In this document: one piece after another, positions 59,599 to 64,000 of the stretch
Position numbering within the stretch: position 1 is the first letter of the stretch
How the letters are laid out: every line of letters begins with the position of its first letter
Virus record (IMG/VR): IMGVR_UViG_3300021962_007571
Span: 1 to 64,000 of that record
Source: a virus
Strand: one strand, 5' to 3'
DNA: 64,000 nt
Program-made: the position numbers and the translations under genes
The notes under the pieces: model-generated
The model's input: only the letters and a program-made list of their open reading frames with translations
What the model was told of the DNA's origin: nothing
The model's database searches: none

Positions 59599-60564
59599 TT
59601 ACTTATTCTTAATCACTTCAGTTATAACATCTTTTAAGAGTCTTGAGAAAGACTCTTTTTTTGTTTTATAACTAACCATTTTAGGTTTATTACCCGTACC
59701 TGATTTGTTATGTGTTTTTTCTACCCTTCTTTTTTGCTGACAAGCTGATTTTTTTTGAGAGTCACTCATTTTACCCGCAACTCCCGCGGCTCTACATTTT
59801 GGGTATCCTTTACTTGATGCGTCAGGTCTGCCACAGGGAGGATGTTTACCATCTTTATCTTTTCTACATATATTAACCCAAGGACCTTTAGGTTGTTTAC
59901 TACCTTTTGGTTTTTTCTTAGTACCAAACCAAACCCCTAAATCTTCAACAACTGTATTTTCGGTAATTTCAACCCACTCACTTACAGTATGTACATCGTG
60001 AACATCTCGTTCATAACTTCCGTTAGAATCTTTTTCCCAAACACCAATAACTGTTTTAATATTATTTTTCAATGTTTTCTGCTTACTTTTTTTATTTATT
60101 TTATGTTTTGAATGTTCTTTAAATGGACCCAATTCACTATCAGACCATTTTTTTAAACCTATTTCAATTGGGGCTGAGTAAGGTCCCGAAGTTACTGTAG
60201 AACTAATTTCGTTAATTTTTTTGTTTCTACCAGGTGTCGGATTAATAATATCTCCATCATCGTCATTTTGAATAGGATGATTTTTAGAATAATTAGAACT
60301 CTGTTTAGCTTTCTTTTCAATCTTTTTTATAACCTTTTTAGGTTCGTCCATAGTCCCATCATAACTATCCACCGCCAATAAAGGACTAAAATATTTTGAA
60401 ACGGGCTCATTAAAAGGGTTTAATTGACTTTTATCAAATATTTTTTTACCTAATCGTAATGGTGCAATATATGAACCCCTTCCCGCAGAATCTGAGGTAG
60501 CCTCATTTATTGGTTTTTTAAAGTACCAATTTCTAACATCTTCTTCAAGTCTATCTCTATACAT
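59599..60564 (-). CDS. Repeat-containing virion protein with Cys-rich basic C-terminal domain
   Basis: A 321-residue protein. The N-terminal half has two copies of a motif: residues about 25-55 with GSYIAPLRLGKKIFDKSQLN and residues about 128-155 with GPYSAPIEIGLKKWSDSELG, each ending PF-x-E. The C-terminal part (residues about 222-285) is Cys-rich and basic, with PWVNICRKDKDGKHPPCGR, then YPKCRAAGVAGKMSDSQKKS and CQQKRR, like a conserved phage domain (DUF5872-type pattern). The last residues SFSRLLKDVITEVIKNK form an amphipathic helix like the termini of other proteins here. A DNA-binding or head role is possible. Confidence 0.55.
   Translation of the reverse strand: MYRDRLEEDVRNWYFKKPINEATSDSAGRGSYIAPLRLGKKIFDKSQLNPFNEPVSKYFSPLLAVDSYDGTMDEPKKVIKKIEKKAKQSSNYSKNHPIQNDDDGDIINPTPGRNKKINEISSTVTSGPYSAPIEIGLKKWSDSELGPFKEHSKHKINKKSKQKTLKNNIKTVIGVWEKDSNGSYERDVHDVHTVSEWVEITENTVVEDLGVWFGTKKKPKGSKQPKGPWVNICRKDKDGKHPPCGRPDASSKGYPKCRAAGVAGKMSDSQKKSACQQKRRVEKTHNKSGTGNKPKMVSYKTKKESFSRLLKDVITEVIKNK
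59636..59662 (+). terminator. Rho-independent terminator inside the converging gene
   Basis: AAGAGTC pairs with GACTCTT around an 8-base loop, followed by a run of T. It lies 38 bases after the plus-strand stop at 59598 and within the 3' end of the minus-strand gene, so it serves two purposes as coding sequence and terminator. Confidence 0.7.
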
Positions 60565-60590
60565 TTATAAAAAAAATTTGTATTATTATC

Positions 60591-60599
60591 TATAAATAT
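60591..60599 (-). promoter_or_regulatory. TATTTAT motif upstream of the repeat-containing gene
   Basis: ATATTTATA on the minus strand, 26 bases before the ATG at 60564, in a 42-base divergent gap. The plus-strand gene at 60607 has no clear motif of its own. Confidence 0.4.
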
Positions 60600-60606
60600 T
60601 TGATTT

Positions 60607-60861
60607 ATGGAAAACACTCAAGAAAACTTAAAAGAACCTATGGGGTTTCTTTTTGACAGTATAGCATATTACAATATTGAAGACTTGGAAAAGTTTGTAA
60701 CTGATATGACACCTGACCAAGCTCTTTACTGTGTCATACAAGCCTCAAAATCGGCTTACTCTAAAAACATTTTTGAATTAGAGGAATCTGAAGTTTTATC
60801 TAAAGCAATTAGAAAATTATCAATACCTAATGTCATTGAAGATGCACCTGTTGAAGAATAG
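60607..60861 (+). CDS. Small acidic protein upstream of methylglyoxal synthase
   Basis: An 84-residue acidic protein with helices (AYYNIEDLEKFVTDMTPDQA, LYCVIQASKSAYSKNIFELE). No motif was recognised. Its 3' end overlaps the start of the methylglyoxal synthase gene by about 20 to 32 bases in another frame, so the two are translationally coupled and probably work together or share timing. Confidence 0.5.
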   Translation: MENTQENLKEPMGFLFDSIAYYNIEDLEKFVTDMTPDQALYCVIQASKSAYSKNIFELEESEVLSKAIRKLSIPNVIEDAPVEE

Positions 60862-61243
60862 AATTAAGATTGCGGTTATTGCCCACGATGGTAAAAAGGC
60901 TGATATGGTTTCATTTATTATGAAACGATTAGATTTTTTCACCTCTGAAAATGTTGAAGTTATTGCCACAGGTACTACAGGTAAACATTTGATTCACGCA
61001 GGGCTAAGTAAAGTCCATACTGTTTTAAGTGGTCCTATGGGTGGAGATGCTCAAATTGCGTCTATGATTACTGAGGGTAAGATTGATGCCGTAATATTTT
61101 TTATAGACCCTTTAGAAGTACACCCACACCAAGTAGACGTTAGTATGTTATTAAGAATTTGTAATGTCCACGACATTCCGCTAGCAACTAATTATAAAAC
61201 AGGTAAGATGGTTATTGATTGTTTGGAAAGTTTTCCAAAATAA
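60830..61243 (+). CDS. mgsA: Methylglyoxal synthase
   Basis: A 137-residue enzyme that converts dihydroxyacetone phosphate to methylglyoxal and phosphate. Family motifs are clear: IKIAVIAHDGKKADMVSFI, then VIATGTTGKHLI (phosphate-binding), LSGPMGGDAQIASMI with the catalytic Asp, and VIFFIDPLEVHPHQVDVSML with the conserved Asp, His and Asp, then IPLATNYKTG. The order and length match the bacterial enzyme (about 150). The start is either the ATG at 60830 or, in the same frame, at 60842; both overlap the previous gene. Methylglyoxal is toxic and diverts glycolysis when phosphate is short. Its presence in a phage suggests control of host carbon flux; the purpose is inferred. Confidence 0.93.
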   Translation: MSLKMHLLKNRIKIAVIAHDGKKADMVSFIMKRLDFFTSENVEVIATGTTGKHLIHAGLSKVHTVLSGPMGGDAQIASMITEGKIDAVIFFIDPLEVHPHQVDVSMLLRICNVHDIPLATNYKTGKMVIDCLESFPK

Positions 61244-61268
61244 ATAATTTTATTTAAAAAAAAAGTTG

Positions 61269-61276
61269 TATATTTG
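61269..61276 (+). promoter_or_regulatory. Host-like -7 promoter box before the lipoprotein gene
   Basis: TATATTTG matches TAnnTTTG and is followed by GTATTGTAATT, nearly the same as the small RNA promoter context at 63062. No clear -33 element is seen. The ATG is 24 bases downstream. Confidence 0.65.
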
Positions 61277-61299
61277 TATTGTAATTAAACGTAAACAAT

Positions 61300-61527
61300 A
61301 TGAAAAACTTAGTATTAGTAATCTTATCAGTAATCTTCTTATCTTCTTGCGCTACACAAATCCAACTTGCCGACGGACGAAAAGTTTCTAAAAGAGAACA
61401 CAAAAAAATGTTGGAGAAGGCTTGGAACGAAAGTTTTGGTAAAATGTCAGACCAAGAAAAAGACTTGATTTACAGTGTTCCTGTTATCGTAGACACTATG
61501 ACCGTGGTTCCAGATACTATTAAGTAG
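61300..61527 (+). CDS. Small lipoprotein
   Basis: A 75-residue protein with a classic lipoprotein signal: a charged start, a hydrophobic stretch LVLVILSVIFL and a lipobox LSSC with Cys at residue 17. The mature part has 59 residues, charged and helical (GRKVSKREHKKMLEKAWNES). There is no acidic Bacteroidota surface-export tag after the Cys (it reads CATQIQ), so it may stay on the periplasmic side. Phage lipoproteins often block superinfection, which is inference here. It has a host-like promoter, suggesting early or independent expression, and ends 8 bases into the converging gene. Confidence 0.75.
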   Translation: MKNLVLVILSVIFLSSCATQIQLADGRKVSKREHKKMLEKAWNESFGKMSDQEKDLIYSVPVIVDTMTVVPDTIK

Positions 61528-62992
61528 TTGGTTTTTGGAATATAATGTGTTGACCTGTTTTATACATTTTTCCATTATAACCAGCATCTTTTAATAAAGT
61601 GTAAGAACCATCAGTATTAGGAGTTTTACCAAAAAACCCACCATTAATAAATTTGTCAGTTGCAACTTTAACAGAATCGTTGTTAGTTGTATTAACAATA
61701 ATTGGTTTGATGACTATTGTAGACGTTTCAGTTTTTGGAATAACTTTAAGTTTATCCCCAGCAAACCATTCAGTATTTGTTGGGGTGTGTTTAAAGTATT
61801 TTAATACAATGTATGTTCCATCAGACTCTGGTTTTTTATTAATAATACCATTTTCAATATAGAAATTAGTGGTTTTTTCAGGATTTAACATTTCTAATTT
61901 TTTAACGTTACCTGTTAGTTTTGGTAAATTTTTATTTGAAGGACTGTCAACTTTAGTCGGTTGACCACTATCAACCCCTTTTTTCTTTAAATTACCACAA
62001 TTATCCAATTCCAATATTTTAATATCACCTGTAACACCTCTACCAATAGCGGGAGTACACTGATGAAATAAAACTGTATTACCTTTACTTATTCTAACTT
62101 CAGGTCTATCGGAGTGACAATCTGAAGGGGACAAACATTGTAAACTAATTACAATATCTTTACTTTCATTACCTATTATCGCCTTTGCTTTGGCATCATC
62201 CACAACTAATTTTCCACTTGTTCTATCACCACCAATTGGAGGATTTTTCTCTCCGTTATTTAAATTTGCCTTACCAATTGAAACTCCATTTAATTTAACA
62301 TCAAACAATGCAACATCACAATCGTGGTCCCCTCTACAACTAAATGGTCTACCATCAGTACCTATTGATGGTTGTGAAGATTTATCTTTTTTGTACATAA
62401 CCTCAACAGTTAGTCCTATAATACATTCCTCAGGTGGTTTAATAGCTAAAATTACTTTAACATATCTTTCTTTATCGTAATCAGGATTATTCTTATTACT
62501 TTGACCCTTAACATATTTAGTATTACCTAATATAAGTTCTGATGGTTCAAATATTGGCATTTCACTAATAACATTTTGAGATTTTAAACTTGAAAAATAT
62601 TGTTTTAAATAATTTTTCATAGTTTCGGCTCTTAATCTTGATAACTCTAAAGGTTTTAAAGATTTTTCTTCTGTAAAATCTTCGGACTTACCTGTTGACG
62701 GGTATTTTTCTCTATCATAATTTGTTACTTGAGATTCACTAGCGATAACTTTAACGTAAGTAATTCTACCTTTATTATTTCTTAAAAAATTTGCAGCTCC
62801 TTCTAAATCAGACTTTAATTTTTTTTCATCTTTCTTAGAAAACCCTGAATATTTCCCATCATCAAAAAATGATTGTCCTGACATAGTATATTCATTTTTA
62901 CCAGCAGGAGTTACTTGTTCAACAATATCATATAAAGATAATATTCCTATTCTCTCTTCTTCGGTTATTAATAATTTTCTTCTACAAGACAT
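61520..62992 (-). CDS. OmpA-like virion protein with targeting-like N-terminus
   Basis: A 490-residue protein. The N-terminus SCRRKLLITEEERIGILSLY DIVEQ (shown in parts) is an amphipathic helix with I-x-E sites. Residues about 35-130 have an OmpA-like layout: FFDDGKYSGFSKKDEKKLKS, then VKVIASESQ and SRLRAETMKNYLKQYF, matching the strand-helix-strand with L-x-x-x-R-A-x-x-x-x-x-Y-L. A later beta-rich region has paired Cys residues (SCRGDHDCDVALFDV, LQCLSPSDCHSDR). The C-terminal 110 residues hold repeated GY/GTY strands (SDGTYIVLKYFKHT, TDGSYTLLKDAGYN). There is no classical signal peptide, so this is more likely a virion part than a host membrane protein. It may bind peptidoglycan at the tail or head. 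Confidence 0.55.
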   Translation of the reverse strand: MSCRRKLLITEEERIGILSLYDIVEQVTPAGKNEYTMSGQSFFDDGKYSGFSKKDEKKLKSDLEGAANFLRNNKGRITYVKVIASESQVTNYDREKYPSTGKSEDFTEEKSLKPLELSRLRAETMKNYLKQYFSSLKSQNVISEMPIFEPSELILGNTKYVKGQSNKNNPDYDKERYVKVILAIKPPEECIIGLTVEVMYKKDKSSQPSIGTDGRPFSCRGDHDCDVALFDVKLNGVSIGKANLNNGEKNPPIGGDRTSGKLVVDDAKAKAIIGNESKDIVISLQCLSPSDCHSDRPEVRISKGNTVLFHQCTPAIGRGVTGDIKILELDNCGNLKKKGVDSGQPTKVDSPSNKNLPKLTGNVKKLEMLNPEKTTNFYIENGIINKKPESDGTYIVLKYFKHTPTNTEWFAGDKLKVIPKTETSTIVIKPIIVNTTNNDSVKVATDKFINGGFFGKTPNTDGSYTLLKDAGYNGKMYKTGQHIIFQKPTT

Positions 62993-63009
62993 TCAAATAA
63001 TATTTATTA

Positions 63010-63018
63010 TATAAATAG
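63010..63018 (-). promoter_or_regulatory. TATTTAT motif upstream of the OmpA-like gene
   Basis: CTATTTATA on the minus strand, 17 bases before the ATG at 62992. It lies in the gap shared with the small RNA promoter. Confidence 0.4.
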
Positions 63019-63037
63019 TTTAAATTTTTAAAATACT

Positions 63038-63069
63038 TTTGGCAGATTAAATAATCCGCCGTATATTTG
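63038..63069 (+). promoter_or_regulatory. Host-like promoter of the small RNA
   Basis: TTTG at 63038-63041 and TATATTTG at 63062-63069, 20 bases apart, fit the Bacteroidota -33/-7 pattern well. This is the best host-type promoter in the window. Transcription should begin near 63074. Confidence 0.75.
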
Positions 63070-63073
63070 TATT

Positions 63074-63186
63074 GTGATTGAGGGAAACGATTTAGATACA
63101 AATAAATCAATCATAGTTGTTGAGTCGAAAGAAGCTCAATTAGGACGGAGAAGGAACGATTTAGATACAACCCTCCGTCTTTTTTT
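63074..63186 (+). ncRNA. Putative small RNA of about 113 bases with a duplicated 16-base motif
   Basis: The segment is bounded by a strong host-like promoter and a terminator: GACGGAG (63144-63150) pairs with CTCCGTC (63173-63179), followed by seven T. A 16-base sequence AACGATTTAGATACAA occurs twice, at 63086-63101 and 63155-63170; the second copy forms most of the terminator loop. Between them a 6-bp hairpin (TTGAGT with GCTCAA, loop CGAAAGAA) spans 63120-63139. Both copies would be single-stranded, as expected for a base-pairing regulator or a protein-binding site. A 62-codon GTG frame across it has no RBS and runs through the terminator, so an RNA is preferred. The T tract overlaps the stop of the converging gene. 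Confidence 0.6.
63155..63170 (+). repeat. Second copy of the 16-base direct repeat
   Basis: AACGATTTAGATACAA, identical to 63086-63101, placed in the loop of the small RNA terminator. Confidence 0.85.
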
Positions 63187-63598
63187 ATACCCAAATAACT
63201 ATTTGGTCTTCACCAACTCTAAAAGGGTTTTCGTAGGATTCTCGGAATACTGTAACAATTAATAATTTCCACCCAACACCACCTTCATTAATGGCTTTGA
63301 TTGCAATCGCGATTTCTTTTTCAGGAGATTTAATTACAAAATAATCATTATTTTTAATGTCACCTATAGCGATTAATTCGGCAATTTTTTTACGACCAAG
63401 TTCAATAATATATTTAATTTCGGCGTTAGATATTTCTTTAGTATTATAATCTTCTATATCAGTTCTAGTTCTTCTATCATATGCGTGCGGACTTCTATCA
63501 AGTTCAAATGAATAGGTTACCTCAATCTTAGTGATTAAGCTACCTATCTTCTTCTCTAACAATAACTGTTCTCTGATTATTTGACGTAGTCTATTCAT
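63185..63598 (-). CDS. Small phage protein with targeting-like N-terminus, unknown
   Basis: A 137-residue protein. The N-terminus MNRLRQIIREQLLLEKKIGS is an amphipathic helix with an I-x-E, like other termini in this genome. The rest has an H-x-Y-x-R-R motif (SPHAYDRRTRTDIEDYN), a helix YIIELGRKKIAELIAIGD, then YFVIKSPEKEIAIAIKAINE and GWKLLIVTVFRESYENPF. This order (His and Arg pair, helix, three strands with an ending T-V) resembles small RNase-toxin-like folds and proteins seen in large phages, but I cannot name the family. It lies next to the capsid gene, separated by a terminator. Confidence 0.5.
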   Translation of the reverse strand: MNRLRQIIREQLLLEKKIGSLITKIEVTYSFELDRSPHAYDRRTRTDIEDYNTKEISNAEIKYIIELGRKKIAELIAIGDIKNNDYFVIKSPEKEIAIAIKAINEGGVGWKLLIVTVFRESYENPFRVGEDQIVIWV

Positions 63599-63603
63599 AT
63601 TAT

Positions 63604-63611
63604 ATAAATAC
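63604..63611 (-). promoter_or_regulatory. TATTTAT motif upstream of the small head-region gene
   Basis: GTATTTAT on the minus strand, five bases before the ATG at 63598 and just after the capsid terminator. Candidate late promoter element, very close to the start. Confidence 0.35.
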
Positions 63612-63623
63612 CTATAAAATAAA

Positions 63624-63651
63624 AAAAGGGGACTAATAATAGTCCCCTTTT
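63624..63651 (-). terminator. Rho-independent terminator after the capsid gene
   Basis: A perfect 12-bp stem, AAAAGGGGACTA with TAGTCCCCTTTT and a 4-base loop. On the minus strand the T tract follows (AAAAAAA on the plus strand at 63621-63627). It ends the capsid transcript 21 bases after its stop. Confidence 0.9.
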
Positions 63652-63671
63652 AGATATCATTAAGATATTGA

Positions 63672-64000
63672 TTATCTTAACTCGTTTAAGTCAAATGTTC
63701 TAACTCCATCAACTTGGATACGTCCGTAGAAACGGTTGTTAACCATTTTCTTAGCGTAACGTGTCATAATACCTTTGATAGGTGTAAAGTTGAATGGATT
63801 GTACATTGTAGGAGTTAATTGTAGAGGTACGTATGGAGCGTAGATGTAACCAGTGTCTAACAATGACGTTCCTTTGTGTCCCATTAACACAGTGTTTGGT
63901 GGGAAGTAAGGGTCACGGTAAACTTGGTATCTACCTGCTAATGTACCAACTCTTTCAATACCCATATTGTATTGGTCTTGCTCAGGAGCCGCGTTAGATA
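63672..64000 (-). CDS. Major capsid protein, T4 gp23-like, C-terminal part
   Basis: The frame is open to the right edge, so only the last 109 or so residues are here and the real start lies outside. The visible sequence has the gp23 C-terminal signature: VGTLAGRYQVYRDPYFPPNT, then VLMGHKGTSLLDTGYIYAPY, VPLQLTPTM and FTPIKGIMTRYAKKM. Gp23 forms the hexamers of the head shell after cleavage by the prohead protease. A strong terminator follows. Its presence fixes the T4-like identity of this genome and the link between the small targeting-type proteins and head assembly. Confidence 0.88.
   Translation of the reverse strand, partial: SNAAPEQDQYNMGIERVGTLAGRYQVYRDPYFPPNTVLMGHKGTSLLDTGYIYAPYVPLQLTPTMYNPFNFTPIKGIMTRYAKKMVNNRFYGRIQVDGVRTFDLNELR

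Noticed and set aside
63074-63262. A 62-codon GTG frame on the plus strand with a repeated NDLDT
   Set aside because: The repeat comes from the 16-base DNA duplication, the frame runs through the terminator and into the opposite gene, and there is no RBS; a small RNA fits better.
1-64000. tRNA genes, CRISPR arrays, integrase or insertion sequences
   Set aside because: No cloverleaf with a GGTTCRA-type arm, no spaced repeats, and no transposase or integrase motifs were seen in the translated genes; a tRNA scan was not possible here.

Overview
The window is AT-rich and almost fully coding, and it looks like part of the genome of a large T4-like (contractile-tailed) phage that infects a Bacteroidota host. 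T4-type virion genes are recognisable throughout: the C-terminus of the gp23-like major capsid protein at the right edge, gp18-like sheath, gp19-like tube, gp13/gp14/gp15-like neck and completion proteins, a gp26-type tail chaperone, a tape measure, gp53-like and gp5-like baseplate proteins, family B DNA polymerase and a gp55-like late sigma factor. The host inference rests on several TAnnTTTG (-7 type) promoter boxes and on gene starts that lack Shine-Dalgarno sequences and usually read TAATATG or TTATG after the previous stop. No tRNA, CRISPR array, integrase or insertion sequence was seen, and no gap between genes exceeds about 300 bases.

Layout. 1-19596 (minus): tail and neck block, with two very large baseplate-region proteins, gp53-like protein, tape measure, chaperone with a probable +1 frameshift extension, tube, HAD phosphatase, sheath, gp15-like, zinc-ribbon and gp14-like proteins; one small ribbon-helix-helix gene sits on the plus strand inside it. 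19644-24581 (plus): SNF2 helicase, a superoxide dismutase fused to a nuclease-like domain, gp13-like neck protein, small protein. 24611-39346 (minus): DNA polymerase, a small virion protein, five glycosyltransferase-type genes, then collagen-like and very large mucin-like fibre proteins. 39396-58591 (plus): five charged small proteins, more glycosyltransferases mixed with exonuclease, dUTPase, methyltransferase, PhoH and late sigma factor, then a second baseplate/fibre set. 58626-64000 (mixed): FKBP prolyl isomerase, methylglyoxal synthase, a lipoprotein, an OmpA-like virion protein, a probable small RNA, a small head-type protein and the capsid protein.

How it works together. Two promoter classes are visible. 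Host-like TAnnTTTG boxes precede the ribbon-helix-helix gene, a basic small protein, the lipoprotein and the small RNA. A TATTTAT motif in fixed orientation lies just upstream of most virion transcription units and may be read by the gp55-like sigma factor. Many unrelated proteins share a short amphipathic terminal segment with (I/L)xE, like the T4 capsid-targeting sequences cut by the prohead protease, so several accessory proteins (HAD, WYL-like, zinc-ribbon) may be packaged in the head and injected.

Most worth following: the +1 frameshift chaperone, the small RNA with a duplicated 16-nt motif, the superoxide dismutase-nuclease fusion, phage methylglyoxal synthase, the shared capsid-targeting-like termini, the inverted late-promoter-like motif, and the pairing of Thr/Pro-rich fibre linkers with about ten glycosyltransferase genes. 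All functional statements come from reading sequence by eye; no database search was run.
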